Origin: Iris pallida
Taxonomy: Eukaryota > Streptophyta > Magnoliopsida > Asparagales > Iridaceae
Length of the DNA: 64,000 bases
Assembly: GCA_029216955.1 (NCBI GenBank)
Contig: JANAVB010004077.1
Location: 186,001-250,000, forward strand
Reading direction: 5' to 3'
Below, piece after piece: positions 35,215-47,700 of this stretch. Made by a program: the position numbers and the translations under genes. Every line of letters begins with the position of its first letter. Position 1 is the stretch's first letter. Under the pieces are notes generated by a model. The model saw only the letters and a program-made list of their open reading frames with translations. It did no database searches and was not told where the DNA came from.

Positions 35215-35415
35215 TACGACACACATACACACACTAATATGATACTAACACGACACACACACACACTGGCATGACACACACACACACTATCACAAACATA
35301 TACTATCACAGACATATACTGACACAGGATACAGGACATAGGACAGAGGACACTCAATAATACAAGACACAGGACACAGGACACAGGACACACACTGACA
35401 CACTGACACACTGAC
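35215..35415 (+). repeat. acac/gacacagg simple repeats
   Basis: Runs of acacacac, then tandem ggacacaggacacaggacac and ctgacacactgacac. This is a microsatellite to minisatellite stretch in the 5' untranslated part of the CACTA element. The minus-strand frame over it, rich in Cys/Val/Ser, is a translation of the repeat. Confidence 0.8.
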
Positions 35416-36510
35416 ACGAATATTTATTTAATTTCAATTTTAGTTTATTTTTTTACATTTAGTTAACTTTTAGAATATGTATAGAGATTATATTCCATTT
35501 TGATACATAATAAGGAATTTGTTACGTATTTGAGGTTATAATGACATAGACACAACATAGATACATAAATGAGTTAGTATATCGGAAATGAATAAGTTGT
35601 AACCGACACACATATTGGCACTAGTTTTGTGATAATCTAGTTATATGTGTATGGCGGATCCTAAATTTAGGCCATCTAAGGAATGTTGTATCCTATATAT
35701 ATTTTGATATCTAAGATACGAAACATACGTATCCATCTAAGTATATATGTATCTATATTTATATTTTGATACTAAGAAGTATCGTAGTATCTAGAGTGTA
35801 TAGAGTGAGTATCCTAGAAGTATATAAGATATTTTAGGAATTAGGTAATTGTCAAGGTAAGTTTGGGATTTAATTAAAAGTATCTAGAGTGTATAGAGTG
35901 AGTATCCTATAAGATATGGTATAGTGTCAAGTGTAGGTATGATTGGTATAGTGTCAAGATACTAGATATATAGGTAAGTGCTGGCTAGGTATCGCCAAGT
36001 ATTTCATGATAAGTGCTAGCTAGGTAAGTGCTAGCTTGGACACTCCGAGGTCAAGTTTTCCTTGTGGGCTCACAAGGAATACGTGACAACAGAGATATAT
36101 TATCTCTTATGTTAAGTGTTCATGTTAGCCTGAAATCAAGTGTCCATGTGAGTTCTTCTCTGAAAACTAAATTTACTTATGCATGCCTTTTGAGGCTACT
36201 AGAGTTATACCAAAAAAGACCAAGTTCAACCTAGTCTTTTATATAATTTTTTGAAAATCTAGTATAACTCTAGCAGCCTCAAAAGACTTGCAGAAGTAAA
36301 TTTTATTTTTAGAGAATGGCTCAGAAAGAACACGTGACAACACCCAAGTGTCAAGTATGTTGGTACCAAGTGTCAAGTGTGTTGGTACTTTGATGAACAT
36401 GTGTATCCATGTATGCATCTATTTGTACAATATATTCGAATAATATGTATCCATCTTTGGAAAATTATCTTCAAATGGATATGAATTACTATCTGTCGAA
36501 TCGTTCGTAG
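35416..36510 (+). other. CACTA internal non-coding stretch with a long hairpin
   Basis: AT-rich, with repeated tatctaagtatat and gtgtatagagtgagtatcc words near 35700-35910. No recognisable gene. It contains an inverted repeat: left arm 36156-36210, right arm 36262-36316, loop about 51 bases. The arms share ttttgaggct.ctagagttatac and aaatttactt.tgca words. Confidence 0.6.
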
Positions 36511-37847
36511 ATGTACAATCATCATTCTGATGACATGTACGATGCGCATGATGAATTTATACTGGTGGTAGAGCAGTTCCTGCAGTTCGCCAAGGCATTC
36601 CCTCAGTACATAGATCGTACCAAAATTAAGTGTCCATATATGAGATATCTTAACTTGAAATATTATCCAAAAGTGGATGTGACATATCATTTATACTTGA
36701 GGGATTTTATGCCTAATTACTATCAGTGGACCTCACACGGAGAACTTATGCCTTTAGCATCGGAGCCGGAGCCTTATGTGGAGCCGTATATGGATATCCA
36801 CGACCATGCTGATTACAAAAATGGTGGGTGAATATGGTTTTCGATGCTGTGGGGCCTAGTTTCAATCCAGACAATCATGATATGGCTGAGGAGGCACCGA
36901 ATACCGATGCTGTAAAGTTTATAGAGTTGCTGGAGAATGTAAGGACTCCTTTATATCCTGGTTGTGAGGATCGTTCATTGTTGGAGGTGGTTACAAGACT
37001 GCTGAGCATCAAGTCTGATTTTAACATGTCTCAAGAATGCTATAACCGAATCATCGAGTTGATTATAGAGATCTTGTCGGAGGGTGCCAAGTTACCTACA
37101 GACTTCTATCGATCTAAGAGAATGGTGAGATTGTAATGGATGTGATATGATAAAATTGATGTATGTCACAACGGATGCATGTTGTACTACAAGGATGAAG
37201 ACGTGTACATATTTCGTAGTGCTGATCGCTACACGACAACTAGTACAAATAGGACTCCCGGTGCAAGGAAGCCGACCGATTCGATGTACTATTTGCTTTT
37301 GACGTCGCGGTTGCAGAGGTTGTTTATGGTAAAGGAGACTGCAGAAAACATGAGTTGGCGTAGGCGGAAACAGATCGATGGCGTATTAGATCATCCATCT
37401 GATGGAGAAGCATTGAAGCACTTTGATCGACAATATCCATATTTTGCTTCTGATCCGTAAAATGTAAGACTGGGGCTCTCCTCCAACAATTTTACCCTAT
37501 TCAGACTTTCGGGTTTCCAATATTTGTGTTGGCCTGCGATTGTCACTCCGTACAACCTATCGCCGTGGATGTGTATGAAGACTCTTATATGTTCCTAACC
37601 GTTATCATCTCGAGTCCGATCAATCCGAAAGAACATCGATGTGTACTTACAGCCATTGATAGATGAGTTGAATCAGTTGTGGGAAGTAGGCTCCAACACG
37701 TATGATATTTTCAGAAAGCAGAACTTTTAGATAAGGGTCACACTTATGTGGACCATCAACAACTTTTCGGCCTATAGAATATTATCAGGATGGAGAACTC
37801 ATGGTCGTCTCTCATGTCTGTATTGTATAGACCGCACGAAGGCTTTC

Positions 37848-38332
37848 TGTCACGCCCCAGTCCCAAAATACATAGGACTAGAAATTATATACATGCCAGC
37901 TACGTATTTATTCAGACTCTAATCCAACTCAAATACTTATAAGTTGTGTAGATTAGAACAGGTGTCCATGCAATCATAATAATATCATCCACAATACTAA
38001 CTATACTATAAACTAAGAAAGAAAATACTAAGGAAGAACATAATAGATGGCATCAACTAACGATACCTGAATATCTCGAAGACGTAGCTCCCACTATGTC
38101 TATGTTAGATCTCAACAATAACCTGGAAGAAAACCAGCAATAACCTGAATAGATCACCAGGTCCTCAGAAGGGACGTAGCAAGATACATAATATACATGT
38201 CGAATGTAACAGAAATAAACATGCATAAAGGAAATGACAGAAATATAGTACTCTGCTCCTAACCAATCTATATGAAGATGCAACATCAAGAACAATGTTC
38301 AACACTTGGGCTAACAGATATAGGTACCATCA
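37848..38332 (-). mobile_element. Element K: solo LTR inside TNP2 gene
   Basis: 485 bp with plus-strand ends TGTCACGCCCCAG...ACCATCA, placed between the TNP2 codons for DRTKAF and LKYGEKLCFFD, which are adjacent in the family. The flanks ctttc (37843-37847) and ctttt (38333-38337) are an imperfect 5-base duplication. No internal region remains, so it probably arose by LTR-LTR recombination. Its GGGGCGTGACA terminus, read on the minus strand, is that of the other Tekay-like LTRs here. Confidence 0.75.
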
Positions 38333-39561
38333 CTTTTCATTTGAAATACGGAGAAAAACTTTGCTTCTTCGATTGTCATCGACAGTTCCTGCCAAAGGAT
38401 CATTCGTTCCGTAGGAACATGAATGATTTTCATATAGGCAATGTGGAGAAGGGCAATCCACCTCCAAGATAGACCAGAGACACGATATAGAAAGAGGTCA
38501 AAGATTTTTCAAGGGCCATTGAAGAGCCTACAAATGGGTACAAGTGTGTTGGATTTGGTCGCACTCATAACTAGACAAAGAGGAGTATATTCTGGGATAT
38601 GCCATATTGAAGCACCAATCTGATCAGACATAACCTTGATGTCATGCATATCGAGAATAATGTGTTTGACAATATAATTAATACTGTGATGGACGTAAAG
38701 GAAAAGATAAAAGACAATTCCAAGGCCATGTTGGACTTGGAAGATATATACAGACGTCCTATTTTACATTTGATAGAGGAAAGCAATGGGAAGTATAAGC
38801 AGCCTAAAGAAATTTTTTCACTGGACATTGAGGATAAAGGGAGACTTTGTAGGTAGATTTAGGGCCTAAATTTTTTTGACGGGTACGTGTAGAATTTGAG
38901 AAGATACGTCGACCCGAAGGAGAACAAACTGACGGGTATGAAGAGCCATGACTATCACATATTTATGGAGAGGTTAATTTCGATTATATTTCAAAAATTA
39001 TTATCGTATGTCGTTTAGGATCCGTTGACAGAGCTGAGCATATTCTTCATAGATCTTTGTTCTACTAAGTTGCTCGTCGATCGTCTAAAAAAGCAAGAGA
39101 AGGACATTACGATAACACTGTGCAAGCTTGAGAGGGTGTTCCCTCCTGGGTTCTTCGACTCCATGAAGCATTTGCTAATTCGTCTTTTCTATGAGACACA
39201 CATTGGTAGGCCCGTTGGTTATCGGTGGATGTACCCATTTGAGCGGTATTTGAACCACCTAAAGAGGAAGGTAAAAACAAGGCTAGTGTCGAAGGTTCTA
39301 TTTGTGAAGTCTATGTTCTTGAGGAGATTACAAACTTTTGCTCGATGTATTTCAAGCCACATGTTGCTACTAATAGAACAAAAGCTATGAGAAACGACGA
39401 TAGACATCGTGAATCTAATGATGCAATACTGAAAGTCTTCAATGCTTTCGAAAAGCCTTCAGGGAAAATGAAGAAGAGATATCTGAATGACAAGGAACTA
39501 AGTGCTACTAAGTTGTATGTATTAGTCAACTATGACGAGGATGAAGTAGAGAAGCTCGAGG

Positions 39562-39653
39562 GTAAGTAACTAACATATCCACGTTTACGTCAACTATGTA
39601 ATAGTATCTAATATTTTTATTACACTAATTAGCCGATGTATTGTTATTTTCAG
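39562..39653 (+). other. Predicted intron in CACTA transposase gene
   Basis: Donor gag|GTAAGTAAC after the DUF4218-type region and acceptor ttgttattttCAG. A second likely intron is 39767-39844 (GTAATTAC...tatttAG). Both fall between coding blocks of the TNP2 gene. Confidence 0.55.
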
Positions 39654-40685
39654 CACATTTAATGATGCGGTGAGGTCGAATAGACAATACATAACAGATG
39701 AAGAACTGGAACAAAAAAATGAGACGTCATTTTCCTTCATGGTTGAGTGCATATGTAAGGAGCTCGGTAATTACTTTTTGTATATGCACTTTACACAATA
39801 ATTAATGGAACGTTGAATTTAATTTCTTATCTTATGGTATTTAGGTCAATCGTCTAGACGCAACACTAGAGAATGAATCTATTAGAACTCTAGCCAAGTG
39901 GCCAATTTATGCCTTCAAAGTCTGGCCAACCTGTTATGTTAATGGGTTTAGGTTCAAGTCAACAAATGCTCCGATCAGAGATACCTTTTTGGATCTTGAT
40001 TCCACAAAAAATAGTTATTTGTGTATCAAATCTACAAACTATAAAGATATTGATCCATGTAATGATTTCTGTGGCGTCTTACGGAAGATTGTAGAGTTAA
40101 CATATAACTATGGCATAGAGCCGGCTAAGATCGTGTTATTCAAGTGTGACTGGTTCGATACAATCCAAGATCAAGGTTGGAAAATTGATAAGCATGGTCT
40201 TGTAGATATTAACTACCGACGTCGATATCAAGGATATGAACCATTTGTTCTAGCAAGTCAGGCTCAGCTCATTTACTTCACTAGTTATCCTAGACGGGGA
40301 ACAACAAGATTGGACTGATGGATACTATGCAAGACTAAAGCCATAAATACCTACGATATTGACGAAATAGCTTATCAGGAGGACGAGCTACCTCCTATAA
40401 CAAATATAGTTGATGTGGACACAACGAAAGTTCCTCATTATATGTCTAATCGTAGAGAACAGGTAGAAGTATCCGAATAGAAAAATGAAGTAGATGAAAG
40501 CGAAGATGAAGAGGAAGAGGAAGATGAGGACGAGAAAAACAAAGAAGATGAATTTTTAGAAGACAATTGAAAATAAAATATAAAAACTGTAATTTAACAT
40601 CTATTTATGACTTGTAAAATATGCTGTCATTTTGTTAAACCACTAATTAATCTCTACGTTTCCATCAATCTTACCAGATGGTACC

Positions 40686-40690
40686 CTTGG
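40686..40690 (+). repeat. Presumed left target site duplication of element L (cttgg)
   Basis: cttgg before TGTCATAACC. The partner copy would lie just beyond the window. Confidence 0.5.
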
Positions 40691-43600
40691 TGTCATAACC
40701 TATATATATTTTTTTATTTTTATTTATTTATTTATATTTATATTAATTAAATTTCAAGCCTTTTAAAAATTTGCCTATATTAATTTTTTTTGTATGTAAA
40801 TCAAAATTTTCCACTTGGTCCTCATGCAAATTCAATTTTTGTATTTTTACACAAGGAATTAGGTGGCATTCATGCATGATAGGAAGCCAAATGGCATTCA
40901 CCCCTCATGACAAGCTCAAGGGGGTATTTTGGCCTTTTTCTAGTTACACCTTTCTTTTATATGATAGAGAATGGAGAATAAAAATTCATTCTCCTCCTAT
41001 TTTATTACTAGGTACACTCTCTCTTCTCCTTCCTCTCCTTCTTTTTTTCTTCTTCCATTCTCCCATTCTTCTTCTTCTTCTTCTTCTTCTTCTTCTTCTT
41101 CTTCTTCTTCTCCTCTTCCCTTCCCCTTTCCTTAACTACTGCTGCTGCTGCCGCTTATACTGTTGCTGCTGCTGTAGCTTATATTGCTGCGGCTGTTGCC
41201 GTGGGCCGGCGCCGACGGCACCGCCGGCGGTCGGCCGGCCGGCCAAGCCCCCATCTCCAACTTCTTCCTCCTCTTCCTTTATATTCCCTTCTTCTTCATT
41301 TCTTTCTCCCAAATCCATTTCAAATTAGTTCTCTAGGTTATTTTGTTAATTCAAATTCTATTTTCTTGACCTAGGTTCTGATTTGGGTTTAGGAAGAATT
41401 CTTCTATAGGGAGAATATACTCAACCCAAGGCAAGTCCTCTTTTCCTTCTCCTTTGAAAGTTGTTCAAATGTGATCTTCTAATTATTGGGTTAATATAGT
41501 TTAATTTATATTCTGAAATTTGTGAACCTTATGACAAGTTAAAAATATAGTTTGGTTTATATTCTAGAATTGGAAAATTCTATGATAAATTCAACCATGA
41601 ACTATGATATATATAAATTATGTATCTTCTTGCTTGATATGTATGCATATGAATTAGTGTTAAACTTATATTATACTAGTTAATTCTGTCCATTTTTGAA
41701 TTAGGTTCAATTAACATTTGCTTGCATGATAAACTAGTTTAAAGTAAATGTTTATAGGTACCTATACTTTAGGATAACCCTATATCTAGAATCTTTCAAT
41801 GTTAAACCTTCCTTTGCACATTCAAGAAGTTAAAATACGGTACATGGTTGCACGAGTTAAATTGACTTGTGGTAGGTATAATTGTCGATTTTATTAGCAT
41901 AATGTTCAATTCTGTCCGCATTATAGAAATATGCTAAATTGACATGTTTGACACCATTATTTAGTCAAAAATGACCATTAGAGGTATATATATGTTAGGA
42001 TGACCCTACGTTTACTTAACCTCAAATTTAAAAACTCCTTTGGTACCTTTAGGAGGCTAAATATGGATTGTAGCAAATGCAAAATCAAAATTGAACTCTT
42101 AGATTAATTTAGCCATTATCACAAGTAAACAAATTACTTAGTTTATGTTAACAATGAGAAATTTACATCTTGGTATCTTCGTATTACTAACAAGTGTATT
42201 TCTTGAGATTTGATTACATTTTAGGTAATGCTCATTGCCATAATCCAAATAAAATTGCTTGCTTGCTTGCTAGTTTGCCTACAATGGTAAGAAAGTTTAT
42301 TAAATTATATATATATGGATGTGTATTTTTCGGTGTTGAGAGTTGCTCCACTGAAGGTTTCTATCTTTTATGTTTACTTGTATCAGATTTATTTCCAGGT
42401 CAGTAAATACAAAGGACACTCTGCTGAAATTTTTAAAAATTTCCAGAGTTAGTCTCTTTCCGAGAATTCGAACTCCTTAGAAACTCTTGACCTAAGTTCT
42501 AGATCATGGAACCATCTATCTCCGATCTATAACATCGGAGGGATTTTTGGAAATCATTGTCCAAATTGATACTTTGGAATTTCTTTTGGTTCCAAATACT
42601 TTCTTGGACTTTCGTAGTTTCGAAAAGGACGAAACTATTACTTGAATGCGACTTGACTTTTAAGACTCCCATTTAAGGGATAGTTTCTATGGAATCCGAA
42701 TGTCTAGAATAGGTTGCATTGGGATGGGAAAGAAACTATTGGATCACACCCGGCTGACTTCTTTGCAATATAATTTTTATTTTTCGTACTGATCAGTCCC
42801 TGATACGGTGTTCGTGCGGCCGCACGAATGTCCGGGGTGAGGCTTAGCTCACTTTCTTGATCGCAATTGGACATCCAGGCCCTGAGTTTCAGCTCAGGTA
42901 TCCATTTGCACATTATCCTGAGTTTCAGCTCAGAATACTTGTTAATTCATTAGATATCCAGGCCCTGGGTTCAGCTCAGCTCTCTAATGAATGGGTTTGA
43001 TATTCTTGGAAAAGTCTAAGTCATACGAAATTCTTGTTATAACACATGATGCGATGATTCGACCCAGATGATTTAAAAACCACTCATGATGTTATCTTGC
43101 TTGTAATCACATTAATATGTGATAGTACAGACGACTGGAGAATCTAAGCACCAACCCGTTTTGTACGAGCCTGATCCCGGGCAAATGGGATTATTGTTAA
43201 GATGCTAGGCGTGCGTGTGTGCGATCCAAAAATTTTCTCTAAATTGCATTTAGGTCTAGAAAGTTCTTGTTGTGTCCTTTGTGACACTATTTTGAGAATT
43301 ACTTACTTCTTGACTGATATCACAAGGTACGAGTTTAATTGCTCTAAGTTACTATATTTTGTTTTCACTTGTATTATCATTCCACATTCATAACTTCCTC
43401 TTTTGACTGAGGGCTTGCTCATCGTATTGACGACCTAGTTTTGTTCACTAGGGATTGATGAAGATCAAAATGTGGATCAGGCGTACACTGAGAACAAACT
43501 CTATAAATGATGTGGAACGGATGGAATGTAGCTTCATTTTGAGAACACCTTCAATTATATAGATTATGTGTTTGAAGACAATGAATCAAATATGTATTAT

Positions 43601-43818
43601 ATGTGTTTTGATGAATCTAGACCAAGTATGTAATATATTTTCTGGATAAATGAATGTCATGTCAATTGTGGAATTTTTGTGATTATGCCTTACATCTATG
43701 CCTATCCGGGACCTTACAGGCGACAATCACGGGTACAATACGGTATTCATTATACAGTTGCGTAGCCTGGGGAGAAGTATCACGTACCTCGAGTCATCTT
43801 GGGAACCGGGGCGTGACA
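40691..43818 (+). repeat. 5' LTR of element L
   Basis: 3128 bp, TGTCATAACC...GCGTGACA. It contains a tttatatg TATA candidate (40957), a (ttc)n tract (41065-41110) and a GCTGCTGCTGCCGCTTATACT repeat (41138-41200) in the probable leader. The remaining 2.5 kb is AT-rich, with repeated gttcagctcag words near 42880-42980. No gene seen in it. Confidence 0.95.
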
Positions 43819-43831
43819 CGTCTCTTTTGGT

Positions 43832-43850
43832 TGGTGGCCCATACAGGTCT
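43832..43850 (+). other. Primer-binding site of L, tRNA-Ile(AAU) type
   Basis: TGGTGGCCCATACAGGTCT, one mismatch (G to A) from the sites of D and I, starts 13 bases after the LTR end. Confidence 0.75.
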
Positions 43851-44088
43851 AGACTTTAAGGATAGTGTATAGGTTAAGGAGATTGTATAGGTAGATATTA
43901 GATATTCTAAGGACTTACTTGAACTACCCTAGGACAGAAATAATTAAATTGAAGATTGAATTCCTAATTGAAGAATCGAGGATTTTACAAAGGTTTGGGA
44001 TATGAATCTTGATTAAACTTCATTTAAACTTGATGATGTATTATTTTATGTCATAGATTTCTTATTCAAAGATTTTTGGGTATAGGTG

Positions 44089-44421
44089 ATGGCTCGATTC
44101 ATGCCAAGCGTTTCCTGGGACAGGAGCGATCGGACCTATTATGGATATGAGCAGTTTACCAGAAAGTCTTGGTTGGTAGTAGAGGATGAAGAACTTCTAG
44201 TGTTCAGAGTGTTTTTCGAGCGCCAGCATCCCAAGATTCGGGACATTGAGGACGGAGCTGAAGTTTACTTTGAGAAGGAAGTATGCCTCATGTTCTTCCT
44301 CGCGAAAAGCAGTCCCTCTCCATTCAGTTATGGATATGAAGGGACCATAAATAAATGGGAGGAGATCAACTCTTATGTCAGGAATTTCGAGATCACATAC
44401 CTGAAGCTGACGAGGGGTTAG
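44089..44421 (+). CDS. Unrecognised 110-codon ORF ahead of gag in element L
   Basis: ATG at 44089 opens MARFMPSVSWDRSDRTYYGY and the frame closes at 44421 with ELTYLKLTRG-like residues (the exact end is ITYLKLTRG). The product is acidic in the middle (VEDEELLVF, DIEDGAEVYFEKE) and rich in aromatic residues. I recognise no domain. It lies in a 961-base leader between LTR and gag, much longer than the leaders of D, I and M. Just before it is tatag|gtg, a possible splice acceptor. It stays open although gag-pol nearby is full of stops. It may be a captured host exon, an accessory ORF, or chance. Confidence 0.4.
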   Translation: MARFMPSVSWDRSDRTYYGYEQFTRKSWLVVEDEELLVFRVFFERQHPKIRDIEDGAEVYFEKEVCLMFFLAKSSPSPFSYGYEGTINKWEEINSYVRNFEITYLKLTRG

Positions 44422-44779
44422 ACAGGACAACTAGAAATGGGATAGCTTTTTGTCTGCTGTGCTGCATTTTGATGGATCAGCATATATGTATATATAGATA
44501 TGATGTATGGATGTAAAGGGAAATTTTTTTGTCTGTTGTACAACATTTTAGAATTACAACAGATATAAATAGTTTTGTATAGGGTTTAGAGTATAGAAGT
44601 TGTAAGGACTTTCTCTTGAAGCATATTGTAACCATGTTTTGTGAAATGAATGAAATATGCTTCCTTTGGTTCTGACTATCTAAAATTGCAATTGTTTTCA
44701 TCTCTTTAGTGATTAAGTTACTTCAAGATCCTCTTCCAAATTTTATATTAAGATTTTTCCAATCATTAATATTTAGGAA

Positions 44780-47700
44780 ATGACTTCTTCACCGAACCCC
44801 AATGCATCGCATACGGAGACTTCTGAGACACGACCGACAGATGCCTTTAAGAGTTTTCAAAGAGTCTTGGAAGCTAACACCCAACAGATCCAACTATCCC
44901 AAGCCATGTCTGTAAAATTACTGGAAAGGTTGGATGTCGTAACTGCTCCTAAGGCTGGGACTATTTCGGATTTCAGGACGATTAAGCCCCCAAAGTTCAA
45001 AGGGACTGAAACTCCTATGGAAGCGGCACAGTGGATTAGAACCACATAAGGATTACTGAAGGGCACGAAGATCATGCCAAACGATATAGTGTCACTAGTG
45101 AGATTCAACTGAAGGATGTAGCCGATATCTGGTGGAGCTCCTTACACCCCGAAGAATCTGATGAAATTGTATCATGGGAAAAATTTAAGGAAGAATTTGA
45201 AGAGAGGTTCTTTCCTCCTAGCGCCAAGTTGGAGCTGGAAAGAAGTTTCCTACATTTGAAGCAAAATAAAACTTCTGTCGATGAGTACTCGGCAAAATTT
45301 ACAAGGCTCAGCCGGTATGCTTTGAGCATGGTAACTACAGAGAAGGCAAAGGTAGTTCGGATCAGCGAAGGACTGGACGATAAATTAAAGATGAAGGTTG
45401 CTCCCTACAGATGTCAAACTTATGCTGATGTGGTCGAAGCTGCAAGAGACCAAGAGAGAATGTAAAATAATAAGAACAACTCGAAGGCTGGAGGACAAAA
45501 GCGGAGTCTGAAGACCAGCTCACCTCAGGGAAGGACCTCGGGACAAGGGCAACAGAAGCGTGCTCAGCTTGAACAGAATAGAGTCACGCTAAGTTGTTCT
45601 TACTGCGGTAAGTCAGGGCATACGAAGAATAACTGCAGAAGACTTCAGGGAAAGTGTATGAAGTATGGATCTTCCAAGCACCAGTTGAACCAATGTCCCC
45701 AAAACAATAGAAGATCTGTAGTGCAGAATAATGCACAAGAACCATGAGCTGTAAACCAGGGATTTTAACAAAGGCCTTTCTTCCAGAATAATGAGCCCAG
45801 GATTAATACGCCTTCAGCACAAGGTCATACTCCGACATGATATCAATAGAGACCAACATTGGCACCTCAAGCGCATCAATTTCATCAGGCTCAGAAGGCT
45901 GGTCAGAACAACAACAAGAAGAAAAAGAACCACAGTCAAGCCTTTATGATGGATAACAATGAAGCAGGAATTACAGGGGATGTGGTAACAGGTACTATAC
46001 TCGTTACATCTAGATCTGTATCAGTACTGTTTGATTCTGGAGCTACTCATTATTTTATATCTACACCATTTATATCTGAGTATGATATAGAGACTCAATC
46101 TCTAGTTAGGAAGTTGAAAATTCTTACGGGTAATGGCGTGGTAGAAGTAAGCCGAATTTATAGAAACTGTCCAATCAAAATGGGAGGAGCCAGCTTCCGA
46201 ACTAGACTATTAGTCTTTCCCATGGACAATTATGATGTAGTATTTAGGATGGATTGGTTAATATCAACATTGGCAATCATTGATTATGGATAAGGAGAAG
46301 TTCAGTTTTCCTTATCCAGTAGGAAGTTGCATAAATTTGTTAGAGCTCAGAAGGAGTTTAATAAAGAGGAGTTAGAGAAGTTTGAATTAAGGACTCTCTA
46401 GGATCAAATAATAGAGGAATGGCCAAGAGTTATGGATGAATTTAAAGATGTATTCCCTGATGAGTTACCCAGATTACCACCGGATAGGGCTGTTGAATTT
46501 AGTATTGATTTAATTCCTGGAGCTGCCCCTATTGCTAAAAGGATATATCCAATGAATAAGGAGGAACTAGCAAAATTAAATAAGCAAATCAAGAAATTGC
46601 TGGCTAAGGAGTTTATCAGACCTAGTATTTCTCCATGGGGAGCACCTGTGCTCTTTGTAAATAAAAAGGATGGGAGTTTAAGATTGGTAATAGATTATAG
46701 AGTACTGAATGAAGTGACAATCAAGAATAAATATCCACTCCCTAGGATCGATGAATTATTCGACCAACTTGGAGGAGCGACTGTATTCTCTACGATAGAT
46801 CTACGATCAGGATATCATCAAGTGAAGATTAAGAAAGAAGATATACCAAAGACTGCTTTTAGAACCATATATGGACATTATGAATTTCAAGTCATGCCTT
46901 TCGGATTGACTAATGCTCCGGCCATATTTATGGATCTGATGAATAGAATATTCTACCAATATTTGGATAAATTTGTGATCGTGTTCATTGATGACATATT
47001 GATCTACTCGAAGAACGAGGAGGAGCATGAAGAACATTTGAGGATAGTACTTGAAACTCTGCGACAGAAAAGGCTGTATGGAAAGTTGAGTAAATGTGAA
47101 TTTTGGTTAAAAGAAATTTCTTTCTTGGGACACATAGTAAGTGGAGAAGGAATTATAGTAGATCCTAAGAAAATAGAAGCAGTCAAATCATGGCCTACTC
47201 CCAAGAATATAGCTGAGATTCGGAGTTTTGTTGGCATAGCTGGATATTATAGAAGATTTGTAGAGAACTTTTCCAGAATTGTTGAGCCACTTACTCGGTT
47301 GACTCGGAAGAATGAGAAATTCGTTTGGACTGATAAATGTCAAGCGACATTTGAGGAACTAAATGAAAGACTTGTCACAACACCAGTACTGGCGTTACCA
47401 GCAGGGTCAGGAGGTCACGAGATCTATAGTGACGCTTCTGGCAAAGGTTTGGGCTGTGTGCTGATGCAGCACAGAAGAGTTATCGCTTATACTTCGCGAC
47501 AGTTGAAGGTTCATAAAAGGAACTATCCAACACATGATCTGGAATTAGCAGCTATTGTGTTTGTACTAAAATTATGGAGACATTACTTGTATGGTGAACA
47601 GATCAAGATTTACATAGATCATAAGAGTTTAAAATACGTGTTCACCCAAAAGGAGCTAAATATGAGGCAACATAGATGGCTAGAGTTGCTTAAAGATTTT

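Larger units (their letters stand above)
36511..40570 (+). pseudogene. TNP2-like CACTA transposase, decayed and interrupted
   Basis: Collinear pieces of plant TNP2: a transposase-associated domain (36511-36831, TKIKCPYMRYLNLK, HLYLRDFMPNYYQWTSHGE); a linker (36828-37136, ELLENVRTPLYPGCED); and the core (37179-37850, RLQRLFMVKETAENMSWR, FDRQYPYFASDP, then CIDRTKAF). After the solo LTR the core resumes with LKYGEKLCFFDCHRQFLP at about 38340. A DUF4218-type region (39025-39560) and a DUF4216-type region (39989-40318, CDWFDTIQDQGWKIDKHGLV) follow, ending in an acidic Glu/Asp tail to 40568. Several stops and frameshifts, plus the K insertion, make it inactive. The live protein cuts at element ends. 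Confidence 0.85.
34601..40690 (+). mobile_element. Element J: CACTA (En/Spm) DNA transposon, left part
   Basis: It begins with the CACTACCAAAA-type terminal inverted repeat at 34601. The three bases ttg before it would be the target duplication. Subterminal ttagcgac repeats fill 34620-34865, partly inverted as gtcgct. The TNP2 transposase gene follows from about 36511. The right terminus is missing because element L is inserted at 40691; it must lie beyond 64000. The solo LTR K lies inside its gene. Confidence 0.85.

Noticed and set aside
34852..35417. Minus-strand frames of 126 and 165 codons in the 5' part of the CACTA element.
   Set aside because: They read CT-rich and acac repeats in antisense to the element; composition-driven, with no domain.
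41136..41328. Ala/Gly/Pro-rich frames over GCTGCT repeats in LTR L, both strands (also 61181-61522).
   Set aside because: Trinucleotide and ttc repeats produce open frames by chance; they differ between the two LTRs.
43021..43820. Possible host gene in the 3' part of LTR L.
   Set aside because: The same sequence recurs at 63290-64000 in the other LTR, so it is LTR sequence; frames are short and unrecognised.
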